NCBI GenBank assembly: GCA_009782015.1
Contig: WQUP01000240.1
Span: forward strand, 1-8,992
From: Endomicrobiia bacterium
Lineage (GTDB): Bacteria > Elusimicrobiota > Endomicrobiia > Endomicrobiales > Endomicrobiaceae
Reading direction: 5' to 3'
Length of the DNA stretch: 8,992 nucleotides
Of this stretch, positions 1 through 6,287 are shown in pieces. The first letter of the stretch is position 1. Each line of letters opens with the position of its first letter. Made by a program: the position numbers and the translations under genes. The notes under the pieces are model-generated. The model was not told the origin of the DNA. It saw only the letters and a program-made list of their open reading frames with translations, and did not search any database.

Positions 1-1152
1 TTGCTGTCGGGCAAACTGACGCCTGCAACGGCGATGGTTTCGGCTGCGTTTGCAACGCTTATTCCGCTTTACTGGATTGTTGCGATGTCCGTTTATTTTA
101 CGTTCGGCCATGACGGCACGGCGGAGCAGCAGCCGGCGCCAGCGCGTTGTCCCGGCGCACAATACGCGCAAATGTACGGACAATATCAAACCGGGGAAGC
201 CTCGCACGGAGAATCTCAGCAACCCGGTGAAGCCCCGCACGGAGAATCTCCGCAGACCGGTGAAGCCCCGCAAACCGGAGAATACCAGCCAAACGGGGAA
301 TTCCTGCAAGTTGTAAAATCTCCGCAATGGGAATCCCATCACGGAGAATCTCCGCACTGGGAATCTCAGCACGAGGAAGCCCCGCAAGACGGCGGATTGC
401 CGGAGTATTCTTTTGTGACCGAAGCTATTGCTCTTTCGTGGGGCATATATAAATTGTTGTTTGTAAAGCTTACGGCTGCCGTTGTCGCGGTGCACGCCGT
501 TTTTGTCTTGATTGCCGGCGGCGCGTTTCTTGCGCTGCGGCGGATCTCTTTGATGCCGGATATTTTTGCCGGAAAATATCCGTCTTTTACGGCGTCGGTC
601 ATCTTTGCGTCGGTTCTTTTTTTGCTCTACTGCCTGCTGATGTTTTGTTATCTTTCTTTTACGCACGGCTTTTTCAGCGGCAAAGGGCTCTCTTTTAAAA
701 ATTTATTTCCTCCGTCTAAAAAAGTTTCCGGATTTTTTCGGTTTGCCGTTTTTATGGCCGCTTTTGCCGGCGCGATTCCTTTTATACTCATCAAGATACA
801 TCTGCTTCTTGCGTTTATTTTAAAAGATTTCCGCCTTTCGGACGCGTCGCTCATGACGGCGCCCCTTATTGTATCCGTTTTCACGGCGGCATACGTCGGC
901 GTTTCGTTTTTTTATGTTCCGTTTATTATTTTAGACGGCCGCAATCTGTCGGATTCGCTTGCCGTATGCAATGAAATGATGAGCGGATACAAAACGGCTC
1001 TGTTCGGCATTTTGCTGATTTTGCTGCTTGTAAACGCCGCGGGTTATGCTCTCGGAATAGTGTGGCTGTTCACCGTGCCTTTTTCGATTTTAGTAATAAC
1101 GCAGATATATGTTACAATTGCTTCAGGATACGAAGACGCGGGCATAGGTTGA
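1..1152 (+). CDS. Multi-pass membrane protein with repetitive hydrophilic linker (5'-partial)
   Basis: I do not recognise a named family. The frame is open from base 1, so the TTG there is probably an internal codon and the true start lies upstream. As read (383 residues) it has a hydrophobic segment at about 12-36, a hydrophilic linker at about 37-137, then hydrophobic stretches at about 152-178, 195-220, 244-274, 284-312 and 332-373, i.e. roughly six membrane passes. Within the linker, residues 65-130 are a degenerate penta/hexapeptide repeat of the type GE(A/S)P(H/Q)x, rich in Glu, Pro, Gln and His. The C-terminal segment (a DGRNLSDSLA-like turn, then two long hydrophobic runs ending in QIYVTIASGYED) resembles the end of the membrane domain of the protein at 1861-3069, suggesting distant paralogy. 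It probably acts in the inner membrane; substrate or role unknown. A MITE-like insertion begins 5 nt after its stop codon. Confidence 0.75.
   Translation: MLSGKLTPATAMVSAAFATLIPLYWIVAMSVYFTFGHDGTAEQQPAPARCPGAQYAQMYGQYQTGEASHGESQQPGEAPHGESPQTGEAPQTGEYQPNGEFLQVVKSPQWESHHGESPHWESQHEEAPQDGGLPEYSFVTEAIALSWGIYKLLFVKLTAAVVAVHAVFVLIAGGAFLALRRISLMPDIFAGKYPSFTASVIFASVLFLLYCLLMFCYLSFTHGFFSGKGLSFKNLFPPSKKVSGFFRFAVFMAAFAGAIPFILIKIHLLLAFILKDFRLSDASLMTAPLIVSVFTAAYVGVSFFYVPFIILDGRNLSDSLAVCNEMMSGYKTALFGILLILLLVNAAGYALGIVWLFTVPFSILVITQIYVTIASGYEDAGIG
193..390 (+). repeat. In-frame 15/18-bp minisatellite inside the membrane protein gene
   Basis: About eleven degenerate units of 15 or 18 bp run head to tail, of the form GGNGAA(G/T)CNCCGCA(C/G) with or without an extra codon. 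All are multiples of three, so the reading frame is kept and the product is a GE(A/S)P(H/Q)-type repeat. Some units are shortened (12 bp) and one is interrupted by a VVKSPQW-coding stretch near 310-330. The array is also open in another + frame and on the - strand, which gives spurious overlapping ORFs. The repeat probably forms a flexible, acidic, proline-rich linker, and unit number may vary between strains. Confidence 0.8.
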
Positions 1153-1184
1153 CAAATGGGTGTCTCTAAAAACCCCTGCTTGTC

Positions 1185-1209
1185 ATCCCGGAAGGCAGTA
1201 GTCCGGGAT
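1185..1209. repeat. Hairpin in left module of the MITE-like element
   Basis: A perfect 7-bp stem, ATCCCGG at 1185-1191 with CCGGGAT at 1203-1209, closes an 11-nt loop. The partner hairpin at 1297-1321 has ATACCGG/CCGGTAT: one C-G pair is replaced by an A-T pair at the same stem position, a compensatory change that supports a folded function or a palindromic constraint. Confidence 0.7.
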
Positions 1210-1296
1210 CTGCCTTAAAGCTTGGATTGCCGCGGCGATTTCATCGCCTCGCAATGACAAAAGATTGGAATAAAGACCGGCTTTTGTCAACTGCAG

Positions 1297-1321
1297 ATAC
1301 CGGACAGAGACTTTCCGGTAT
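1297..1321. repeat. Hairpin in right module of the MITE-like element
   Basis: Stem ATACCGG (1297-1303) with CCGGTAT (1315-1321), loop of 11 nt. It is the inverted counterpart of the hairpin at 1185-1209, with matching stem and loop length and a paired substitution in the stem. Confidence 0.7.
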
Positions 1322-1380
1322 GACAGAACTTTAGTGGTTTTTAGAGACACCCAAATATAATCAAGCCGCGGAGGGAATAA

Positions 1381-1812
1381 ATGAAAATTACGCAGATATC
1401 GGTTTTTATCGAAAACACCAAAGGAAGACTTTACGATCTTTGCGATACTCTCGGTAAAAAAGACATAAACATTAAGGCGCTCACGCTTGCCGAGAGCCCT
1501 GAGTTCGGCATAGCGCGCATTGTCGTGGATAAAGCCGGCGAAGCGGTAAAACTGCTTAAAGAAAACGGCTTCATAGCTTCGATAGCCGAAATAGTTGCGG
1601 TGGAAGTTTCCGATAAGCCCGGCGGCCTTGCGGCCGCGCTTAAAGTTTTGGCGGACAACGACATAAATATAGAGTATATGTACGGCTTTGTTGAAAAGGC
1701 TTCGGATAAAGCTTTGATGGTTTTCAAGTTTGAAGATATAGATAAAGCTCTGGACGTTTTGTGCAGAAACGGAGTTTCGGTTGTTTCAAAAGAGACCATA
1801 TTTTGCAGATAA
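1381..1812 (+). CDS. Tandem ACT-domain protein (amino-acid-binding regulatory type)
   Basis: The 143-residue protein is essentially two ACT domains back to back, with no catalytic domain. The first covers about residues 3-67 (QISVFIENTKGRLYDLCDTL, then INIKALTLAE, then IARIVVD). The second covers about 70-140 (AVEVSDKPGGLAAALKVLAD, then INIEYMYGFV). The P/KGxL turn that usually forms the ligand-binding loop is clear in both halves. The ATG at 1381 follows GGAGGG (1370-1375) at 5 nt. Stand-alone tandem ACT proteins of this size are often encoded beside phenylacetate-CoA-ligase-like or 2-oxoacid ferredoxin oxidoreductase genes and are taken to bind amino acids. No such partner is visible here; the neighbours are two membrane proteins. 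Soluble cytoplasmic protein. The family call is firm; the ligand is unknown. Confidence 0.9.
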   Translation: MKITQISVFIENTKGRLYDLCDTLGKKDINIKALTLAESPEFGIARIVVDKAGEAVKLLKENGFIASIAEIVAVEVSDKPGGLAAALKVLADNDINIEYMYGFVEKASDKALMVFKFEDIDKALDVLCRNGVSVVSKETIFCR

Positions 1813-1860
1813 GGCCGAAAATTTACGGACAAAAAAACTTAAATTACGGAGTCAGCCATC

Positions 1861-3069
1861 ATGGAACATTTTTTCGCTTTTTTACTCGACTTGTCGGAAA
1901 AGACATGGCAGAAGTTTAAGCTTAACGCCGTTGCAATAATCGTGCTGTCGGTTTTGTCGTCTTTTGTTTTGACGCCGTGGTTTTTTTTGCATATTCCGCT
2001 TGATTCCGTTCCGCTGATTGCCGCGAGAATATTCTCTTTTTTGTGTTCTTTCGCGCTTGTTTACGTATGCTGGCTTTCTCTCATCGGTGTAAAAACAGGG
2101 CTGCAGGAGCTGCAAGATCCGCAAAATGTTAAAAATCCGTTCTTGGCGTGGCTGACGTTAAGCGCGTTTTGCGCGGCGCTTGTTTTTATGGCGGTCATTC
2201 CGCACATGTTTTTTGCCGAAATTGATAAAATCGAAGGCGGATTTTTATACAACTTTCTGTTTTTTCTCTTTCCGCTGACAGCGGTTCTTCTTTTCATGGC
2301 GGCCGTGCCGTCTTTTATGATGTTTATATTCGCATTGCTCGGGGGCAAAAATTTTTCGCAGGCGATCATCGCTGCGGCGGGCTTGAGCGGAAAAAATAAA
2401 AAAACTCTTTATCTGACTTTTATCGTCATCGTTCTCGTTTTCGCGGTTGTAAATATAACGGTTATAGGTGTTGTCGCGCTGTATCCGTTTGCGATTCTGT
2501 TTCTGGGGCAGATGTATATCGACTTCACGGACTTTAAAATGGACGCAAGACCGGAAATAAAGATTTATGAAAAATCAGTCCGCCCGCCGGACGAACAGTC
2601 TTTTGACGCGCGCAAATATAAAAACGAGGGGCGCGTTCAAAAAGAAGAGCCGTCCGTGCCGTTTGAAGATACTCTTGTAAAAACAAAAATCCGGCGCGGA
2701 GTTGACGATAAAGCTCCGTTTCTTGCCAAAAAAGACATAACCGAATACATATCCGTTTTAAGCGGCACGGACTCGGACCCCAAGCTTGATCCGCGCATTA
2801 CCGCCGTTTCCGAAAGCGGACTCTCCGATGACGATGACGAAAAAAATGACGAGAGCAAAGAATCGGCTGAAGAGATAACGGATATCTCTTACGGCAAAGA
2901 GCCGCCGTCTTCGCCGCAGCAACACGGCGGGGAAGAGCCAATCGTCGAAATTTACAAAGACTCCGACGAAGAAGGCGCAGCCGCCGGCGCAGAGGAAGCG
3001 CGCCCCAAGACGCGCAATTTTAGAAACGTGGCCGAATACGGAATGATCGATCCCAAAAAGAAGCAATAG
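1861..3069 (+). CDS. Multi-pass membrane protein with long acidic cytosolic-type tail
   Basis: Unrecognised family, 402 residues in two clearly different halves. Residues 1-222 are hydrophobic, with segments at about 22-45, 52-76, 95-117, 129-160 and 183-217. Residues 223-402 are hydrophilic and low complexity, rich in Asp, Glu, Lys, Ser and Pro, with an acidic core around DDDDEKNDESKE and a basic end (PKKKQ), so probably disordered. The segment about 155-222 (FALLGGKNFSQAI, then two long hydrophobic runs ending GQMYIDFTD) can be aligned by eye with the end of the protein at 1-1152. The start at 1861 has GGAG at 1848-1851, 9 nt upstream. It lies 48 nt after the ACT gene and 43 nt before the PorV-like gene, so co-transcription is plausible. 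An inner-membrane scaffold or transport accessory role is possible but not shown. Confidence 0.8.
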   Translation: MEHFFAFLLDLSEKTWQKFKLNAVAIIVLSVLSSFVLTPWFFLHIPLDSVPLIAARIFSFLCSFALVYVCWLSLIGVKTGLQELQDPQNVKNPFLAWLTLSAFCAALVFMAVIPHMFFAEIDKIEGGFLYNFLFFLFPLTAVLLFMAAVPSFMMFIFALLGGKNFSQAIIAAAGLSGKNKKTLYLTFIVIVLVFAVVNITVIGVVALYPFAILFLGQMYIDFTDFKMDARPEIKIYEKSVRPPDEQSFDARKYKNEGRVQKEEPSVPFEDTLVKTKIRRGVDDKAPFLAKKDITEYISVLSGTDSDPKLDPRITAVSESGLSDDDDEKNDESKESAEEITDISYGKEPPSSPQQHGGEEPIVEIYKDSDEEGAAAGAEEARPKTRNFRNVAEYGMIDPKKKQ

Positions 3070-3112
3070 GCGAAAAACAAAACTTTTTCTGCAAGGCGGT
3101 AAGCGCGATAAT

Positions 3113-4039
3113 ATGATAAAAAAAATATTCGCCGTCATTGCGGCAATCTCTCTTTTTTGTCCCGCCGTTTTTGCGGGCGCAGCCGCGGGAACGACGGTTT
3201 TTAATTTCTTAAAACTTCCGGCAACGGCTTCCCAGGCCGCTCTTGCCGGAATGGCGTCCTACGACAGCGCCTCGGCTCCGCTTAATCCTTCCATGGCGGC
3301 TTTTCAGGATAAACCCATGGCGTCCGCTTCGTACGCCGCGCATTTTCAGGGAACTTCTTTCAACTCGGCAAATTTTACGCTGCCGCTTAAAAAATTCGCC
3401 CTTAACGCCGCATACGGCGGCTTAAATTACGGCGATATCGAAAACGTGCTGGAAGACGCGGACGGCGGATATGTAAAAAACGGAACTTTTACCGCCGATG
3501 ACGCGTACGCGGCCTTAAGCTGCGGTTTAAAAATCACAGAATACATATCGGCAGGCGCCGGAATAAAATACGTATGGCAGACCATAGACGGCAGCAAAAT
3601 CGAAGGGATCGCGTTTTGCGCAGCGGCAACTTATGTGTCCGACTACGGATGGTATATTTCTTCGGGAATGGAAAACGCCGGGCCTGACGTCGAAAGCTAT
3701 CCGCTGCCTTCAAGCGCCTTTGTAAGCTTTATCGATACGTATGAGCCCAAGGACGTGATACCCGGAGAGTTTTCGTTCGGCGGGGAAGTAAGGGCGTTTT
3801 TTGACAATACTTACTGGCTTAAAGCTTCCGGCGAGTATAACTTTAAAAATATTGTTTTTGTGCGCGCCGGATACGCTCTTCCTCTGGCCGACTCAAACGG
3901 CGCGCTCGGCAGCTGGTATGAGACCAACTTTTCTTTCGGGATAGGCTTCAGTTACGAATTTTTTAAAATAGATTACGCATGGCTGCCGTTCGGAGATCTT
4001 GGCAGCACGAACATGTTTTCGCTTCAAATAACGTTTTAA
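3113..4039 (+). CDS. PorV/PorQ-family outer-membrane protein
   Basis: 308 residues with a signal peptide (basic MIKK, hydrophobic core, likely cleavage after AVFA at residue 21). The mature N terminus carries the family signature: FLKLPATASQAALAGM, followed by an SAPLNPSMAA stretch. In PorV/PorQ proteins this region reads as L.IP..AR..A.G.. then NPA. The rest is alternating aromatic/glycine strands typical of an outer-membrane beta-barrel, ending in LQITF with a C-terminal Phe, as expected for BAM-inserted barrels. In Bacteroidota, PorV is the type IX secretion shuttle that binds C-terminal signals of cargo; many other diderm phyla have relatives of unknown role. Here the next gene encodes a secreted protease with a type-A-like C-terminal domain, which fits a transporter-cargo pairing (inference). 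The RBS is weak: AAGGCGG about 14 nt upstream of the ATG at 3113. Confidence 0.85.
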   Translation: MIKKIFAVIAAISLFCPAVFAGAAAGTTVFNFLKLPATASQAALAGMASYDSASAPLNPSMAAFQDKPMASASYAAHFQGTSFNSANFTLPLKKFALNAAYGGLNYGDIENVLEDADGGYVKNGTFTADDAYAALSCGLKITEYISAGAGIKYVWQTIDGSKIEGIAFCAAATYVSDYGWYISSGMENAGPDVESYPLPSSAFVSFIDTYEPKDVIPGEFSFGGEVRAFFDNTYWLKASGEYNFKNIVFVRAGYALPLADSNGALGSWYETNFSFGIGFSYEFFKIDYAWLPFGDLGSTNMFSLQITF

Positions 4040-4044
4040 CGGCT

Positions 4045-4144
4045 GAAGCTGGGAAGCTGAGAAGTTGGGAAGTTTAGCAACGGCTATAACGGCGGAAGGC
4101 TTTGTTTTTGCTCAGCTTCTCAGCTGCTCAGCCCTCTCAGCTTC
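4045..4144. repeat. Intergenic inverted tandem-repeat element A (8-nt units)
   Basis: The left arm (4045-4074) is GAAGCTGG-GAAGCTGA-GAAGTTGG-GAAGTT. The right arm (4114-4144), read in reverse complement, is GAAGCTGA, GAGGGCTGA, GCAGCTGA, GAAGCT. The arms pair imperfectly, with one 1-nt gap, around a 39-nt centre. The element starts within 6 nt of the upstream stop codon and ends directly against the TAAAAGG ribosome-binding site of the protease. There is no T-run after it, so it is not a typical intrinsic terminator. It shares its plan, but not its sequence, with elements B, C and D. Confidence 0.7.
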
Positions 4145-4151
4145 TAAAAGG
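4145..4151 (+). promoter_or_regulatory. Ribosome-binding site TAAAAGG deciding the protease start
   Basis: TAAAAGG lies 6 nt before the ATG at 4158. The frame is open further upstream to a TTG at 4065, but that extension lies in the repeat element and lacks a Shine-Dalgarno sequence. The ATG at 4158 opens directly into a signal peptide. The same TAAAAGG precedes yifB and mazG. Confidence 0.75.
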
Positions 4152-4157
4152 CAAACA

Positions 4158-6152
4158 ATGAAAAGAAAAATCCTATCTCTTATTATCGCCGCTTTAATTC
4201 TTCTCTCCGGAGCGTCCGGCGGTTTTGGCGCGGACGGGGCGGGAAACGCAAGGCATAGAAACAAAATAAGCGGCCGTCTTTTGGCGCTGCAAACTTCCGC
4301 GCGTCCGGCTTTGCCGGCAGGCGTTAAGCAGCGCGAGTCGCGCGTCAAAGATGTGCCCGACGGGTATGCTAGCGTTCTTCTTTATCCGGAAAATAAAAAC
4401 AGCGATAATCTGGACATATCGTTTTTTACTTCGCGCGGCATAAAATACGTCAAATCAAAAAATGCAGTTTCCGCAATAATGCCCGTAACTCTAATAAGTT
4501 CGCTGTCCGAGATGCGGGGATTAGATCGCGCCGACATAGCCGAACCGGCTAAAACGCTTGAAGCGGTAACGGAAGGCCGCGACCTGATAAAGGCGACAAC
4601 TCTGCTCTACGGCGGCATGGGCGGACAACGCGTAAAAATAGCGGTCGTTGACGTGCAGTTTAAAGGGTTTGACGTTCTTCAGGGAAAAGGCGAGCTGCCG
4701 AAAAACCTGACAACTAAAGATTTTACCGCAGGCCCTTACGCCAATCCCGACGACGCGCCGGCGATAGATCCTATCAGGGAAAATTCCGACATCTCCGGCG
4801 GCGTGCACGGCTCGGCGTGCGCCGAGATAATTTACGATATTGCTCCGGCGGCGCAGATATATCTTCTGAAAGTGGATTACGAGCCGTCGTTTCAAAACGC
4901 TTTGCAGTACTGCGCGAAAAACGGCATAAAGGTTGCAAGCGGTTCCATAGGCTGGAGTGCGGGAGACAGTTTTATTGACGGCACAGGCCCTCTTGCGCAG
5001 TACGTTGAAACCGCGTCAAGAAACGGAGTCCTCTGCGTTTTTGCCGCCGGCAACGAAGCCCAGGAATCGTGGCTCGGGACTTTTACCGACGACGGTTTTG
5101 GTTTTATGAAATTTCCCGACGGAAACAGTTACATCGATATAGACGCGCCTTATGGATTTGATCTGGAGTGGGACGATTATACTTCGGCAAGCAGCCGCTA
5201 CACGGCATACGTTTATGACAGGAACGGCTCCTTTTTGGGCTCGACATCGTACGCTTACGGGGACCCTCCCGTCGTCTCGTTTCAAAAGGCCTCTTACAAC
5301 AATTATAAGTTCAGGGTTAAAATAGCAAAAGATCCGGATTCGCCGGCATTGGCTTTCAGGCTTTGCTTTACTTACGGTTCTCTGGCGGGCACAGCTAAAG
5401 CAAGTTCGCAGTCAAGCATCTCTGCGCCGGCAGACGCCAGATCCGCTCTTAGCGTCGGCGCCGTCGGCATTTTAAACTGGAGCGACGGGCCGATAGAGTA
5501 TTACAGTTCGTGCGGTCCCGTTCGTGCGGCGACAGATCCGGCTAATCCCTATTATGCCGAGGCTTCTTCTGCCGCGGTAAAACCGGAAATTGTCGGCCCG
5601 ACAGGCGTAACGACACTCTCTTACGGCAAGCAGTCTTTTTTCGGAACTTCCGCCGCAACGCCGCATATTGCGGCCGCGGCCGCAATGATCTTATCGGTTC
5701 CGGAGTTCAGCTCGCTTTCGCCGGCGCAGCTCAAAAGCAAAGTTTTGTCTTACGCTCAAAAGATAGACCTGAAGAATTATCCGGAGTATCCTAACAACAC
5801 TTACGGTTACGGGCAGCTTATTTTAAGCTCAACTCTCGGGCCTTCCGCGGATTTTAACGATATAGTGTGTTTTCCAAATCCAATCAGCATAAGCAAAAGC
5901 GCAAAAAAGCTGGTTAAGATTACCAATCTTCCGTTTTATGCGGTTGTGTCGGACATAAACATATTTACCGTTTCCGGCGAGCTTGTGAAATCGTTTGGCG
6001 CCGGCGACGTGCAAAACGACAACGACAGGGGAACCGTATTTTGGGATTTAAAAAACCAAAGCGGCGCGCAAGTCGCCCCAGGAGTGTATTTTGCAGTGAT
6101 TAATACGCCGTTAAGCGGAAAGAAAGTGAAGAAGATAGCGGTACAAAAGTAA
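4158..6152 (+). CDS. Secreted S8 (subtilisin-like) serine peptidase with C-terminal sorting-like domain
   Basis: 664 residues from the ATG at 4158. Signal peptide about 1-25. Propeptide-like region about 30-135, including YASVLLYPEN and a hydrophobic NAVSAIMPVTLISSL stretch. Catalytic core: Asp165 (IAVVDVQFKGF), His217 (GGVHGSACAEI), oxyanion Asn299 (FAAGNEAQ) and nucleophile Ser498 (FFGTSAATPHIAAAAAMIL). Between Asn299 and Ser498 a beta-rich insert (about 305-415, with LEWDDYTSASSRY and a YVYDRNG strand) resembles beta-sandwich insertions in related S8 proteases. The C-terminal 90 residues (CFPNPI, INIFTVSGELVKSF, VFWDLKNQSG, VAPGVYFAVI, ending KKIAVQK) match the plan of type A T9SS/FlgD-Ig-like C-terminal domains. 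It probably acts outside the cell or at its surface. The Asp is followed by V-Q rather than the usual T/S-G. It lies downstream of the PorV-like gene, probably as a pair. All four active-site residues are present, so it is likely active. Confidence 0.92.
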   Translation: MKRKILSLIIAALILLSGASGGFGADGAGNARHRNKISGRLLALQTSARPALPAGVKQRESRVKDVPDGYASVLLYPENKNSDNLDISFFTSRGIKYVKSKNAVSAIMPVTLISSLSEMRGLDRADIAEPAKTLEAVTEGRDLIKATTLLYGGMGGQRVKIAVVDVQFKGFDVLQGKGELPKNLTTKDFTAGPYANPDDAPAIDPIRENSDISGGVHGSACAEIIYDIAPAAQIYLLKVDYEPSFQNALQYCAKNGIKVASGSIGWSAGDSFIDGTGPLAQYVETASRNGVLCVFAAGNEAQESWLGTFTDDGFGFMKFPDGNSYIDIDAPYGFDLEWDDYTSASSRYTAYVYDRNGSFLGSTSYAYGDPPVVSFQKASYNNYKFRVKIAKDPDSPALAFRLCFTYGSLAGTAKASSQSSISAPADARSALSVGAVGILNWSDGPIEYYSSCGPVRAATDPANPYYAEASSAAVKPEIVGPTGVTTLSYGKQSFFGTSAATPHIAAAAAMILSVPEFSSLSPAQLKSKVLSYAQKIDLKNYPEYPNNTYGYGQLILSSTLGPSADFNDIVCFPNPISISKSAKKLVKITNLPFYAVVSDINIFTVSGELVKSFGAGDVQNDNDRGTVFWDLKNQSGAQVAPGVYFAVINTPLSGKKVKKIAVQK

Positions 6153-6283
6153 GATGCGAGGATGCGAAGACGCATGGATGCATGGCAGCGGCGTTAAAGA
6201 AAAAATCTCCGCGACTAAGTCACGGAGATTTTTTGCCTTTTTTGTCGCTACTTCGCCTCTTCGCGTCCTCGCCTCATCGCATC
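6153..6283. repeat. Intergenic inverted tandem-repeat element B (8-nt units) around a terminator
   Basis: The left arm (6153-6185) is GATGCGAG-GATGCGAA-GACGCATG-GATGCATG-G and begins at the first base after the protease stop codon. The right arm (6251-6283), in reverse complement, reads GATGCGAT-GAGGCGAG-GACGCGAA-GAGGCGAA-G. Ungapped identity of the two is 23/33, the weakest of the four elements. The centre holds the terminator at 6200-6234. The right arm ends 4 nt before the stop codon of the convergent outer-membrane gene, so the element fills the whole gap. Confidence 0.65.
6200..6234. terminator. Bidirectional intrinsic terminator between convergent genes
   Basis: A perfect 12-bp stem, AAAAAATCTCCG (6200-6211) with CGGAGATTTTTT (6223-6234), encloses an 11-nt loop that can itself pair as GAC/GTC. 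The + strand product ends in a run of six T followed by GCC and another T-run. The - strand also ends in six T then CTTT. It therefore can stop transcription from both the protease and the convergent beta-barrel gene. Confidence 0.88.
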
Positions 6284-6287
6284 ATCT

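Larger units (their letters stand above)
1158..1352. mobile_element. MITE-like non-coding element with 17-bp TIRs and AAAT duplication
   Basis: The ends are perfect 17-bp inverted repeats: GGGTGTCTCTAAAAACC at 1158-1174 and its reverse complement at 1336-1352. They are flanked by direct AAAT copies at 1154-1157 and 1353-1356, the signature of transposition. The 195 bp hold no ORF. Inside are three hairpin modules. A 33-nt module starting TGTCATCCCGG (1181-1213) has an inverted partner at 1293-1325, identical at 25 of 33 positions. Between them, 1224-1259 read in reverse starts TGTCATTGCGAGG, a motif type common in dispersed bacterial repeats. No transposase is present in the window, so any movement would need a transposase in trans. 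I cannot assign the parent IS family. Confidence 0.8.

Noticed and set aside
50..316. Overlapping + and - strand open frames across the minisatellite
   Set aside because: Repeat units of lengths divisible by three keep several frames open at once. Only frame 1 continues into a membrane-protein sequence.
1149..1361. TTGACA (1149-1154) and TATAAT (1356-1361) as a promoter for the ACT gene
   Set aside because: They are more than 200 bp apart now, and only 2 bp apart if the element is removed. No good -35 lies 16-18 bp upstream of the TATAAT, and a start there would leave almost no leader before the ribosome-binding site.
2758..3138. 126-codon - strand open frame opposite the acidic tail of the membrane protein
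   Set aside because: It arises from the GAA/GAC/AAA-rich codons of the + strand tail, and the hydrophobic or basic reverse product is an expected artefact.
4065..4157. N-terminal extension of the protease from the TTG at 4065
   Set aside because: It lies within repeat element A, lacks a ribosome-binding site and would bury the signal peptide. The ATG at 4158 has TAAAAGG and opens into a clear signal peptide.
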